A stretch of 64,000 bases of DNA from Bacillus rubiinfantis (GTDB lineage Bacteria; Bacillota; Bacilli; Bacillales; Cytobacillaceae), in assembly GCA_000752035.1 (NCBI GenBank), contig CCFE01000033.1:64325-128324 (forward strand). The letters are read 5' to 3'. A program made the translations under genes and the position numbers. The notes under the pieces are model-generated. The model was not told the DNA's origin and ran no database searches. It was given only the letters and a program-made list of their open reading frames with translations. This document shows positions 34,205 to 43,886 of this stretch, one piece after another. Each line of letters opens with the position of its first letter. Within the stretch, counting starts at the first letter, position 1.

Positions 34205-35755
34205 GTGATCACGTTGAACCAAAAGCAGAAGATAATTAAATTGTATTTGGAGGGGGAAAGCCAGCGAAGTATTGCAACAAAAACAAAAAAGTCCAGAAAT
34301 ACAGTGGCTAAGTATATTCGAGAATTTGAAGAAAGTAAGGAGAAGGACGTTCGCCAATTACCCATACCCGAGAGTGTAATGCAGCCACCAACTTATAAGA
34401 AAAGAATTGGAAAAAAGAAAGTGTTAACTGAGGTGATAAAAAGTAAATTAAGAAAGTACATGACTGATAATGAGTGGAAACGAACTCACTATATGAAAAA
34501 GCAACAGATGAAGATTGTAGACATGCATGAAAAGTTACTAGATGCAGGTTATTCAATTAGTTACACAACAGTTCGTAATTTTGTTAACCAGGAAACTGCA
34601 AAATCAAGAGAAGTATTTATTCGTAAATATTGTGAGCCTGGTTATGAGGTTGAATTTGATTGGGGAGAAGTAAAGCTAGAAATAGATGGAAAGCTTAAAA
34701 CATATTTACTAGCCGTATTTACTTTACCCTATAGCAATTACCGGTTTGCAAGACTATATGAATCTGAATCTCAGGTTTGCGTCCTAGATGTTCATACAAA
34801 GTTTATAGAGCACGTTGATTTTATACCTGCGGTATTTGTCTATGACAATATGAGAACCGTTGTAAAATCATTTGTTGGCAATGAGAAAACCATTACTGAC
34901 AGTATGGTAAATCTATCTAACTATTATCAATTTAGGATTCGATTATGCCAGGCTAGAAAAGGAAATGAGAAAGGCCATGTAGAGCGTAGCGTTGAATTTG
35001 TAAGAAGAAAAGCATTTGCGTCCCAGTACTCATTTACAAGCCTTGAGGAGGCTCAAAATCATCTTCTCAAAACATTAAAGAGGCTCAACTCAAGAGATCA
35101 TCATGAGCATAAGCAAAGTCATATTGAACTGATGGAAAAGGAAAAAGAAAAGGGCCAAAAAGTTACAATGGCTCCTTTCGATTCAGCAGATTTAATAGAA
35201 TGTCTTGTGGATAAGTATAGCACGATAGTAATCAACCAAAACCACTATTCTGTACCTGAAGGACACGTTGGCACTTATGTAAAGGCAAAGGTGGGTGCGG
35301 AATCTATTAAACTATTTATTGAGGGTTGCTTAGTAGCAGAACATCCACGAAATTGGGGTGTACACCAATGGGAAATGAATATATATCATTATTTGGATAC
35401 ATTCAAAAAGAAAAAAGGTGCCATCGCCCAAAGTGAATGTTTGAGACAGGCACCGACACAAATAAAAAATATTTACAATGACCATTATATCGGAAAAGAG
35501 AAAGAATTTATAGAGTTACTCTTCTATATAAAGGAAAAAGATAAGCTTGAGCGTGTGTTCGAGGCTGTTAAACAACTAAAATCAATCCAAACGGGCTATG
35601 TCTCTACGGAAAGGGTCATATTTATCTGTGAACAGAATAATTCCGTTAACACAGATGGATTCGGTCAAGATGAAACCACATATCAATCTGAATCCAATAT
35701 GAGAGCATATGCAAATATGTTTAACCAAGAAGAGGAAGTGGCTCAATATGGATAA
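34205..35755 (+). CDS. istA: IS21-family transposase IstA
   Basis: About 513-516 residues. N-terminal helix-turn-helix LYLEGESQRSIATKTKKSRN, DDE core with EFDWGEV (first Asp), VFVYDNMRT (second Asp) and GHVERSVEFVRR (Glu); C-terminal Mu-like beta barrel (YSVPEGHVGTYVKAKV). Start GTG 34205, or TTG 34214 which has CAGGAG at a better distance. It overlaps istB by eight bases. Confidence 0.92.
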   Translation: MITLNQKQKIIKLYLEGESQRSIATKTKKSRNTVAKYIREFEESKEKDVRQLPIPESVMQPPTYKKRIGKKKVLTEVIKSKLRKYMTDNEWKRTHYMKKQQMKIVDMHEKLLDAGYSISYTTVRNFVNQETAKSREVFIRKYCEPGYEVEFDWGEVKLEIDGKLKTYLLAVFTLPYSNYRFARLYESESQVCVLDVHTKFIEHVDFIPAVFVYDNMRTVVKSFVGNEKTITDSMVNLSNYYQFRIRLCQARKGNEKGHVERSVEFVRRKAFASQYSFTSLEEAQNHLLKTLKRLNSRDHHEHKQSHIELMEKEKEKGQKVTMAPFDSADLIECLVDKYSTIVINQNHYSVPEGHVGTYVKAKVGAESIKLFIEGCLVAEHPRNWGVHQWEMNIYHYLDTFKKKKGAIAQSECLRQAPTQIKNIYNDHYIGKEKEFIELLFYIKEKDKLERVFEAVKQLKSIQTGYVSTERVIFICEQNNSVNTDGFGQDETTYQSESNMRAYANMFNQEEEVAQYG

Positions 35756-36518
35756 AAAAGAACAGCTTATCGAAATTTGTAAAGAACTCCGGTTGCCAAG
35801 TATCAGGAGAATGGTTCTAGATGAAGCAAGTTTTCAAGATCCCAATCTGGCTTTTGACGTATTATTAAAGGTACTTTTACAAGAACAAAAAGATCGATTT
35901 ATTCGCGCCAAGCAGAATCGCATTCGGGCAGCAAATTTTCCACAAAAGAAATTATTAGATGAGTTAATAATGGACTTTTTGCCCGAGCAGGCGCAACAAA
36001 AATTACCTCAACTAAAAGAGCTTGATTTTATTAAGGAGGGCCAAAATGTTATTTTAACAGGCTCTCCTGGGACAGGGAAATCGCATATTGCGGTAGGGTT
36101 AGGGATGGAGGCTTGTCTAGCTGGATATAGAGTGTTTTTCGCAACTGTCCCTTCGCTTATTAATCAATTAAAAGAACATCGTTCAGAAAGAACCCTACGT
36201 TCATTTGAATTAAAATTTGAGAAATATGACCTCGTGATTATCGATGAGCTTGGGTATATTTCTTTTGATAAGGAAGGTGCTGAATTACTATTTTCGCATC
36301 TCTCCCTTCGGGCTGGGAGGAAGTCAACAATTATTACCAGCAATCTATCATTCTTAAAATGGCAGGAAATCTTTCATGATCCTGTTTTAACAGCTGCATT
36401 GACGGATCGTTTAACACATAAATCGCATGTAGTAAACATGGTTGGTCCGTCGTTTAGAATGAGGGAAACCGAGGAATGGATGAGGATGAATAGCGAAAAA
36501 GAAGTGGCTCAAAATTAA
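35748..36518 (+). CDS. istB: IS21-family AAA+ helper ATPase IstB
   Basis: 256 residues, DnaC-like. Walker A LTGSPGTGKSHIAVGL, Walker B LVIIDELGY, sensor ITSNLSFLKWQEIF, arginine-finger region ALTDRLTHKSHVV. It chooses the target and stimulates IstA. ATG 35748 overlaps the istA end (translational coupling). Confidence 0.92.
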   Translation: MDKKEQLIEICKELRLPSIRRMVLDEASFQDPNLAFDVLLKVLLQEQKDRFIRAKQNRIRAANFPQKKLLDELIMDFLPEQAQQKLPQLKELDFIKEGQNVILTGSPGTGKSHIAVGLGMEACLAGYRVFFATVPSLINQLKEHRSERTLRSFELKFEKYDLVIIDELGYISFDKEGAELLFSHLSLRAGRKSTIITSNLSFLKWQEIFHDPVLTAALTDRLTHKSHVVNMVGPSFRMRETEEWMRMNSEKEVAQN

Positions 36519-36554
36519 ATTGCGAAATGGCTCACTTTTCACTTGCGAAATACA

Positions 36555-36560
36555 CGTATG
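36555..36560. repeat. Target-site duplication, right copy
   Basis: CGTATG, identical to 34100-34105. Confidence 0.85.
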
Positions 36561-36996
36561 ACATTTGTCGATTATTAGCATCCCAGATTCTATATTTTAT
36601 ATCTTCTTTTCCTATATATTTTACAAAAAACTTGTCTATTGTTTGCCCTTTTTTGTACCAATTTACTAAAGATTTATTAACCCAAACCTCATTCCATGAA
36701 TCAAAGAAAGGAAAGTGTGAAAGCATATTTCTTATGCATTTAAACAATTCACTCCCTAACTCCCCTTCCATCGGTGGACGTTTTTCTTTTATAGACTCAA
36801 TAACCCATTTTACTGGTTCATAATTTAATATTTCAGAATAAATTTCAAAAGCATTTTTTATTCTTTGGAAACGGTACTGCGGGGATTTTTCCCAAAATGT
36901 GTCATTGGATACTTCTTCATGTATATCATAAAATTTATTATATGCTAAATTTAAAAATATAACTTCGGCTTCAGAAGGTCTTAATTCAACAGTCAT
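36555..36996 (-). pseudogene. 5' part of a HEPN-like gene interrupted by the IS21 element
   Basis: From ATG 36996 (or GTG 37005) the frame reads MTVELRPSEAEVIFLNLAYN..., with CIRNMLSHFPFFDSW containing RNMLSH, an R-x4-H HEPN motif. Translation runs a few codons into the IS instead of continuing at 34105. Next to qatD on the same strand and separated by 150 bases, so it is probably not part of the Qat operon. Confidence 0.8.
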
Positions 36997-37153
36997 TCTC
37001 CTCACTCACTTTTTTCATAAATATGATTCTATTAATCGAAAATCAGAAGTACATAGCTTTAATTAGAACTTAAAATTATTTTACACTTTTTAATGATACA
37101 CAATTAACTGCAATTTATTTTTAATTATATATCTCAACAATTTCTCTAAATGT

Positions 37154-37894
37154 TTATTTTGAGGAATCTATCTGTTTTGATAAAAGTCTCGACAGGTTTG
37201 TATAAATAATATTTTCAAATTGATTTACATCTAATTTCTTTGAGAACTGAGTATATATTTCAGCTAAATTATATCGCACACCTTTTATACTTGTTTTACC
37301 AAAGGGAGCATCAGTCTCAATTAGTAGTCGATCTATTGGTATTGTCTTAATTATTTCAAACCCTTTCTTAGAAACTAACATTGAATAGTTTACAGAAAAA
37401 TAATAACCTTCTTCTACAATCTTATAAACAAATTCCTTATTGCCCGAAAACCAATGAAAAACAGCAAACTCCACTTTGTTGTCTATTAACATTCGTAATA
37501 CATCTTCATCTGCTCCACGAGAATGTATAGACATTATTTTCTTTGCTTTTGCTGATTCAGAACAAATATAATCAAATGCTTCTTGTTGCTCTAATTTGGT
37601 GTGAGCGAATTCTTTCGAATAGTCTAATCCTACTTCTCCAACATATTTTGTTAAAGGAAGCATTGCATCAAAGAGTTTCTTATTAAACTTATATTTTTCA
37701 ACCAATTGCGGATTATATCCCAGCCCCACTTTAACATACTTGCTATCTGGAAATTCATATTTACACTTTTGAAAAATCTCAGGTAAGTTAGTTACAAATA
37801 AAGCATATATTTTATTTATTTCAAAAGAATCGTACATCTGTTTAAAATTCTTAAAGTAGTCGACATGAACATGCATATCGGATAGGTTACTCAT
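37154..37894 (-). CDS. qatD: QatD, TatD-family metal-dependent DNase
   Basis: 246 residues, TIM-barrel. Metal ligands: HVHVD (N-terminal HxH), GEVGLDYS (Glu), IHSRGA (His), FHWFSG (His) and ETDAPFG (Asp). Last gene of the QatABCD anti-phage operon; in the described system QatD is the TatD-like nuclease and is needed for defence. ATG overlaps the end of qatC by eight bases. Confidence 0.9.
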   Translation of the reverse strand: MSNLSDMHVHVDYFKNFKQMYDSFEINKIYALFVTNLPEIFQKCKYEFPDSKYVKVGLGYNPQLVEKYKFNKKLFDAMLPLTKYVGEVGLDYSKEFAHTKLEQQEAFDYICSESAKAKKIMSIHSRGADEDVLRMLIDNKVEFAVFHWFSGNKEFVYKIVEEGYYFSVNYSMLVSKKGFEIIKTIPIDRLLIETDAPFGKTSIKGVRYNLAEIYTQFSKKLDVNQFENIIYTNLSRLLSKQIDSSK

Positions 37895-39314
37895 TATTAC
37901 CTTCCTTTATTCCAGCATACTCTAACAAACCTTCCCCATTTTCCCGCATCATTTCCAAAAGTTCTTCCATTGACTGACGATACACTCTTTCGTAACCTAC
38001 TAATTCTTCACTATTTAAAGGACCTTGTCTTATTAAAAGACTCCTAATAAATTCACTATCTTCTTTATTCTCTATATAACGTCTTAGGCTAAAAAGAACT
38101 GCTTTTAAATCACTTGCTCTTCCTTGAATATTGTTATGATTTAATATAAAGTCTCTACTCAACTGGTATAGGGGGTTATAACCTGTTTTATCTTTTCCTA
38201 TTTTCACAAAAGAGGCTCTTCTAATTAAGCAGGGATAACAATAACCACAATTACAAGGCGTTACAACTTTATCACTTTTCTTCTTATCATATCGAGATAA
38301 ACATGGATGGGAACATGACAAAGTTCGTGAAGCCAACTGATTAAAAATTGGGTTATTTTTATGCTCTGATAAGATCTCTCCCTTTGACTTATTCCAGTAG
38401 AAGTTCGAAATCCTATTTTCAATGCCAACCTTATTAAGAATATCATTTAATGAATTGATGAAGATAGGATGTGTTGTCCTTGTACTACAACTTCCAGATC
38501 TACTATCTGTTAAAGGAACGTTCACACCAATAAATCCATTTTCAGGTATATACACAGGTATCTTCTCACCTATAATGGAAGCGACCGATATTGCTCCTGC
38601 TAAAAACAATAATGATCTGCTACGACTGGTGCTTTCAACAGTTAATTTCTGGACTGTTCCACCCTTTTGTATTGGTGCAAGTGGGTTGACATTAAACAAC
38701 AGTAATTCATTTTCTAACTCCGAATAATAGTTATTTATAGAGTCAAATAGCTCTCTTTGCCTATTCGTCAAAAGGCTGTATTCTCTAAAACCAAGATAAA
38801 GAGTGTTCTTATTGTCTTCCGAAAGTGATAATGCACCGCAAAAGGAATCCAACCCACCAGAGAATAAGCTAACTGAATCAAATTTATCAATAGAGATAAG
38901 ATTTTTTACATTTGTTTTATCAGCTCTAAATTTTAAATCTGTCTGCCTAAACTCAAATATCCATTTATCGCCACTTAAAAAACCTATTGTACGTTCTAAA
39001 TCTTTTTTAACAGAATTCCACTTCTCAAGTTCTAAGACTGGAATAAATAATTTTATAGTTCTTGACCAATTATCGAGGGAATGATTTCTGGGCATCCGCT
39101 TGTCTGCACAAAATACACTTGAAGCAATAAGAAGAAAATCTTCGTTAATATTTGAAAGACTCTTTTTCCCAAACCGTCTCCATAGTTGCTCCATATCAGT
39201 TTTGACATTAGACTTGTTTTGTTTATCAAACATACTAAAGATAAAAAAAGATTCCGATGTTGTTTCGGTTAGACTAAAATCATCCCTATTTTTATTTATC
39301 CATATATTATTCAT
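37887..39314 (-). CDS. qatC: QatC, QueC-like PP-loop ATPase
   Basis: 475 residues. PP-loop SLFSGGLDSFCGAL near residue 150 (adenylating nucleotide hydrolase), and a QueC-type zinc cluster CNCGYCYPCLIRRAS near residue 365. QueC makes 7-cyano-7-deazaguanine; the QatC relatives modify a partner protein in defence. Overlaps qatB and qatD by eight bases each, so strongly coupled. Confidence 0.9.
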   Translation of the reverse strand: MNNIWINKNRDDFSLTETTSESFFIFSMFDKQNKSNVKTDMEQLWRRFGKKSLSNINEDFLLIASSVFCADKRMPRNHSLDNWSRTIKLFIPVLELEKWNSVKKDLERTIGFLSGDKWIFEFRQTDLKFRADKTNVKNLISIDKFDSVSLFSGGLDSFCGALSLSEDNKNTLYLGFREYSLLTNRQRELFDSINNYYSELENELLLFNVNPLAPIQKGGTVQKLTVESTSRSRSLLFLAGAISVASIIGEKIPVYIPENGFIGVNVPLTDSRSGSCSTRTTHPIFINSLNDILNKVGIENRISNFYWNKSKGEILSEHKNNPIFNQLASRTLSCSHPCLSRYDKKKSDKVVTPCNCGYCYPCLIRRASFVKIGKDKTGYNPLYQLSRDFILNHNNIQGRASDLKAVLFSLRRYIENKEDSEFIRSLLIRQGPLNSEELVGYERVYRQSMEELLEMMRENGEGLLEYAGIKEGNNE

Positions 39315-40026
39315 TTAACTCACTCCAAGCAGATAGCATTTCAAGAGATTTTTTGTATGTGTTATTTATGATTTTATTACCTTCTTGACCATTCCAATCT
39401 ATTTCTTGGATTTTCCTTATTGGATAATTCTTTTCAATTGAATTCCTAATATGTGTTTTTATATTTTTCTCCGCAATCTTATGTTTTTCCAAGTTATCAA
39501 ATAAACTTAAAAGCTTTTCTGTGAAATTAGCAAAAAAGCAATTTTGTATAAACTTAATAATAAATTCTCTAATAAAGTCTCCTGTATCTATTGTTCTCAA
39601 TACATCCTCATATTCGCTGATGTCATTTACCCCTTTAAAAAGCTCCCTCATCAACTCATTCATACTTTGGTTTGAAATACTATCATAGAACTCATTTCCA
39701 CTATCACTGAAATATTGTAGAAGACCTTTACGAACATTTTCAGGAGTTTCATTTTTTAAATGGGATAACCCAAATCTGTCTAATGTTTCGGAAAATCCAT
39801 ACTTTCTTACCGAATCAATAAAGCTAAGAGCTTTTCGACTCGACTGTATTGCCCTACCTGCATTTGTCCCCGAACCTCCAGAACTATTCATCGCTTTTGC
39901 GAAATTTGAGACAGCTTTATCAACTGATGTTGTTGAGAAATTATCCTTCACCATTTTAGTCACATCTCTTTTTACGTCTCGCCATAAATATCCTGTTGGT
40001 GGTAAATATCCTTTTGATGTTCCCAT
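39307..40026 (-). CDS. qatB: QatB
   Basis: 239 residues, helical, beginning MGTSKGYLPPTGYLWRDVKR, with a Gly-Ser-rich stretch (SSGGSGTNAGRA). This start and position between qatA and qatC match QatB, a protein of unknown biochemistry recently thought to be the substrate modified by QatC. ATG 40026 is one base from the qatA stop; a GTG at 40035 would overlap it. Confidence 0.85.
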   Translation of the reverse strand: MGTSKGYLPPTGYLWRDVKRDVTKMVKDNFSTTSVDKAVSNFAKAMNSSGGSGTNAGRAIQSSRKALSFIDSVRKYGFSETLDRFGLSHLKNETPENVRKGLLQYFSDSGNEFYDSISNQSMNELMRELFKGVNDISEYEDVLRTIDTGDFIREFIIKFIQNCFFANFTEKLLSLFDNLEKHKIAEKNIKTHIRNSIEKNYPIRKIQEIDWNGQEGNKIINNTYKKSLEMLSAWSELNE

Positions 40027-40027
40027 T

Positions 40028-41905
40028 CTATACACCTGCCAAATCCCAAAGTTTTATATCTGCTTTTTTCTCTTCAACATAATATTTTTTGAGTATTTGG
40101 AACGATTCATCGTCCAGTTGCTGGAAAAGTAGAATTTCAGTTAAGGTGATGTCTTTAACTTTTAGCTTTTTAAATTCCTCAAAAACTTTAGACTTATATT
40201 GAGGTAGTAATTTATAAAATTCAATTAATGTTTCTAATTGAGTGTTATCTTGGTGGTACTTCTCTAATACCCCTTTAAATATTTCATTTCTTGTGACTTC
40301 ATCCATTTCGAGCATCTGCTCTATCTTCTTTCTTCGTAATGCTATATGCGTTTCCAGATTGCATATTTGATTAATATATTTTCTTTCCTCCTGATTCAAG
40401 TTTGTCGAGAATAACCTTTTCTCCGCCACTGAATCCCTTGCTAAATAAAAGTAAGGTGAGAGATCTACATCAGCTAATCTCGGCTCTGTTCCAAACCACC
40501 TTTTCATCTTATCGCTTGTCCAGGCTGGATTTTTACTGATATCTTCTATATTTATCGGTTCTCCATCTTCACTTTCATCCAAAATTCTTTTTTCAAGCGT
40601 ACTTAGCTGTATTGGTTTACCGCTATGTTCAAATTGCCACTGAAATAACTCTTTAAATAAATCTCTGTCACTATCAAAGTATTCTAATACCATCAATTTA
40701 GCTAAAATAGCTAAATTAAACTCTATTTGTTGGATTTCTGCGAGTCTTTTACGAATATAAAATGTGTTTAAAAATCTTTTAGTTTGACGTGGGTTTCCCT
40801 TCAATGAAGAAGCAACAATACTTCCTATACTATTAAAAATCTGAATTTGTTGTTCAAATTCCTCCTGAGTAGTACCACCTTTGTATTTTAATCCATTGAC
40901 TGTTATGTCTTTTTGAACAATATCCAATATCTCTGTTCCAGATATTATTTCTCCCTTGATAAAAATACCTTTCGTTTTTAATTTTTCAATAAGTTGATTT
41001 AACGATTCTTCCTCCAAAAACATTTCTGCGATAAGCAATAGCATATAATTCTTAACGTCACTTTCAGCTAATTCTGCAATTTTGATAGGAAGCTGAACAA
41101 TTTTCTCTATATAGTCATCTGAAACATTTATTCCTTCATCGTTTAACTGTGGGTATTTTCTTTTTATTGAGTATGAGATTATACTTTCATCCATCGCAAT
41201 AATAAAGGTTGTTCTTGGAACTGAGAGGAATAATTTTATTGCCTCAAGAGTCTCTATGATTCTATCAGGATTACACCTATCTAAATCATCAATTAAAATA
41301 ATGAGATTATCTACAGAGGATTTCTCGATTAATGTACTAAAACCCTCACGAAATCCTCGTATATTTTCAACAACATTTTCCTTTGAATTAGTTTTCATGT
41401 ATTCTTGCTTAAAATTTTGTGCCTTGTCAATTTGCTTCTGTACTTCCTCTGGAGTATCAAATTCGGAAGAGTTCGGCATCATTATTAATGGTGGTAAACC
41501 AGTTATTCCGCTTATTGCCAATGGAATACCCTGTTTTAAAGCTGTTTTCCCTACTGCCATCCAATTAACTCTCTCCATTAAACTCTTAATTCCATCTTTA
41601 GAGCCTTCAAAAAATGTTTTATTTTCTTTCATACCTTGCAATATTGCTTCCATTAAAGCAGTCTTTGCATCCTCGTATCCTTCAAACATCCATGCATTCA
41701 CTTTTATTACAGCAATTTTTTTATCGGTATAGATATTTGTTTGTTCTTCTATTAAATTTAATAATGTTGATTTGCCACTTCCCCAATTTCCGAAAAGTCC
41801 AATAGTTAACGGATTCATTCGTTCGCTAATCGCAATTTCAGTAATCAAATCGGCATATGGTCGATACGCCAGCATATCAATTTTTGAAGCATCATCAGCC
41901 CACAT
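40028..41905 (-). CDS. qatA: QatA, KAP-family P-loop ATPase
   Basis: 625 residues. Walker A GLFGNWGSGKSTLLNLIEEQ near residue 38 and KAP-type Walker B VDNLIILIDDLDRCNPDRII near residue 218, followed by TTFIIAMDE. First gene of qatABCD. KAP ATPases are often tied to the membrane, but no clear transmembrane pair is seen here apart from a hydrophobic stretch around residues 127-140. Ribosome site TTGGAGTGA upstream of ATG 41905. Confidence 0.9.
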   Translation of the reverse strand: MWADDASKIDMLAYRPYADLITEIAISERMNPLTIGLFGNWGSGKSTLLNLIEEQTNIYTDKKIAVIKVNAWMFEGYEDAKTALMEAILQGMKENKTFFEGSKDGIKSLMERVNWMAVGKTALKQGIPLAISGITGLPPLIMMPNSSEFDTPEEVQKQIDKAQNFKQEYMKTNSKENVVENIRGFREGFSTLIEKSSVDNLIILIDDLDRCNPDRIIETLEAIKLFLSVPRTTFIIAMDESIISYSIKRKYPQLNDEGINVSDDYIEKIVQLPIKIAELAESDVKNYMLLLIAEMFLEEESLNQLIEKLKTKGIFIKGEIISGTEILDIVQKDITVNGLKYKGGTTQEEFEQQIQIFNSIGSIVASSLKGNPRQTKRFLNTFYIRKRLAEIQQIEFNLAILAKLMVLEYFDSDRDLFKELFQWQFEHSGKPIQLSTLEKRILDESEDGEPINIEDISKNPAWTSDKMKRWFGTEPRLADVDLSPYFYLARDSVAEKRLFSTNLNQEERKYINQICNLETHIALRRKKIEQMLEMDEVTRNEIFKGVLEKYHQDNTQLETLIEFYKLLPQYKSKVFEEFKKLKVKDITLTEILLFQQLDDESFQILKKYYVEEKKADIKLWDLAGV

Positions 41906-42010
41906 AAACTATTTCACTCCAATATATAAATTATTTTAATATTCCGCCAAGAAATTCCTTATTACTATTCTCTCTTTTCTACCATTTAATTTCAATTTTT
42001 TTCTAACTAA

Positions 42011-42035
42011 AAAAGACACCTTCGTATCAGGTGTC
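42011..42035 (-). terminator. Terminator of the tnsABCD operon
   Basis: GACACC / GGTGTC stem with CTTTTTTA on the minus strand; the tnsD stop codon lies inside the stem. It separates tns from qat transcription. Confidence 0.75.
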
Positions 42036-43886
42036 CTTCACTTTTTTACATTTTACATATTCCATGTAATAATCCTTTAGTGCTTCGTTTTTTATATCAC
42101 GTATACCAGCTTTTCTTGCTATCTTCCACCACGCTGATTCCTCTGCTTCACTATTGTCTATTGCCCATCTTATTCTTCTTTTTTGAAAATCAATTATAGT
42201 CTCAATATTAGACTTTAAGTAAACATTTGTCATAGGGAGTTTTGTCATATGTTTTTCCAACAATGCCAAGTTTCCAAGCTTCTTACCAATCCTACTTATT
42301 GTAATTCTCTCTGGTTTTTCATTTGTACAAAGCAGTCTCTCTACGGTTTCTTTTACCATTTCAAGCATCTCTCTATCTCTAAATCCCCAATCAACACTTT
42401 CAACCGATTTCTTTTTTACGGGACTTGGGCTATTCTTTTCTAACCACTCTTTATCATTTCTATATAACTTCATATACAAAGCCTTATTTTCTTTTCTCAG
42501 TTCCGTTTTTGACTTTTGCGGATTTTTCTCTTGTAATTTAAGCCAAGCTTGCTTTTCAAAGTCTATATCACATTGCTCAATTGCAATTTCCTTTTTATTC
42601 TCGTCTAATGCTAAATAACGTTTAATTGTATTTGTATCCGCTCCCATTTTCCGAGACAATTCTCTTAACCCAAGCCCCATTCCTGCATATTCCTGCAACT
42701 TTTCATTCCAAACATGGCCATACTGCTTTACCCTTGTTTTACGATAACGATCATTTTTATTTTTATCTGGTCCTCTTCTTGTGTAACTAAATCCACAACG
42801 AGGACAGGTGAATGTACCAATTGGAGCTTTTTTTTTTTCACATAATGTAATGATAACTTCCTCTATTACAGGTTGATGGTGATACTGACATACAGTATTC
42901 AGACAATACCAGTTTGGATGTCCAAATGGTTCTTCAATCTCTTGATTAAATACATCCTCTAACGACAAGCCCAGTGCCGACATCACTAATAAATGTCGTA
43001 TTGGATGAAACGACTTTCGATTTTTCTGTACAATCATTGATAACCAATCACCTTCATTACTTAATGAGGAAAAAAACAACTGAAGAACTTCATTATCATA
43101 AAATGAAGAAAAATACTCCCGCCATGTTTTTTGTTTAACCCTGCCAGTGTAATATGCCATGTTCATTTCCACTAACTTGCTCCGATATTTATGATCAAAC
43201 CATTGCAAATCATGCTTTGGGAAAGGATCACTCATTAACTGCTCTATATATGGTGCTAACTTTTCGACAATATCCAAATAGGCTGTTTTCGTTTCCTTCT
43301 TAACTCCATTGAATACATATGATTCTTTTGCTACGATGCAATTATTTGATGTCGGTATATGAAATCGGTGTTTATTATCTGGAACTGTTCTTACAGCACT
43401 GTTATATAGAGGAGATAAATGCTTTAAACAACAGTGAATTCCAGGAATTTGATGACTACGATGCCAGTAATGTTCGCCATATTTCTCTTTATCTTCTTTC
43501 ATACATTCTGGGCAAAAGCGTAAGTTTTTATTTTGAGATACGCCACTTGCATTTATCCCAGCTCTTACATAAATGGATTTACCATCATCACTACACATAG
43601 ATTGATAGATTTGCTGACTTTTCTCTTCGGAATGAAAAGCAGTAAAAAACAAAAACATCGTATGCTTATAAATCACTTTTTGCTCATTAAATATACCAGC
43701 ATTATTTATACTCTTTACTAAAGAGCCAATGCCAGATGGTAAAAAAACCGAAGCCGTTAAGCCCCGATTTTCAAAAATATCATCTAAAGTTCTTTTGTAA
43801 CTTATATTCCCACTACGTACATGGTATCTGGCACATACACTATACAACAATTCATCTGGATAAGGAGTAGGAAAAAATATTAACAT
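42027..43886 (-). CDS. tnsD: TnsD/TniQ-family target-site selector
   Basis: 619 residues. N-terminal TniQ domain: FFPTPYPDELLYSVCARYHV, zinc finger FCPECMKED...HRSHQIPGIHCCLKH. A second zinc-ribbon (WYCLNTVCQYH ... FTCPRCGFSYTRRG) lies near residues 330-370 and helix-turn-helix-like segments follow (YAGMGLGLRELSRKMGADTN). TnsD proteins bind a fixed chromosomal att site and recruit TnsC. It directly abuts tnsC without a gap. The att gene is not identified here. Confidence 0.88.
   Translation of the reverse strand: MLIFFPTPYPDELLYSVCARYHVRSGNISYKRTLDDIFENRGLTASVFLPSGIGSLVKSINNAGIFNEQKVIYKHTMFLFFTAFHSEEKSQQIYQSMCSDDGKSIYVRAGINASGVSQNKNLRFCPECMKEDKEKYGEHYWHRSHQIPGIHCCLKHLSPLYNSAVRTVPDNKHRFHIPTSNNCIVAKESYVFNGVKKETKTAYLDIVEKLAPYIEQLMSDPFPKHDLQWFDHKYRSKLVEMNMAYYTGRVKQKTWREYFSSFYDNEVLQLFFSSLSNEGDWLSMIVQKNRKSFHPIRHLLVMSALGLSLEDVFNQEIEEPFGHPNWYCLNTVCQYHHQPVIEEVIITLCEKKKAPIGTFTCPRCGFSYTRRGPDKNKNDRYRKTRVKQYGHVWNEKLQEYAGMGLGLRELSRKMGADTNTIKRYLALDENKKEIAIEQCDIDFEKQAWLKLQEKNPQKSKTELRKENKALYMKLYRNDKEWLEKNSPSPVKKKSVESVDWGFRDREMLEMVKETVERLLCTNEKPERITISRIGKKLGNLALLEKHMTKLPMTNVYLKSNIETIIDFQKRRIRWAIDNSEAEESAWWKIARKAGIRDIKNEALKDYYMEYVKCKKVKDT

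Larger units (their letters stand above)
34106..36554 (+). mobile_element. IS21-family insertion sequence, complete
   Basis: 2449 bp flanked by the 6-bp direct repeat CGTATG. Ends: left TGTATATGG with AAAAGTGAGCCACC and a second GAGCCACTTTT; right end inverted TGTATTTCGC with AAAAGTGAGCCATT and GAGCCACTTC. Contains istA and istB with intact motifs. The undamaged ends, exact duplication and fully reconstructable target gene suggest a recent insertion. Confidence 0.92.
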
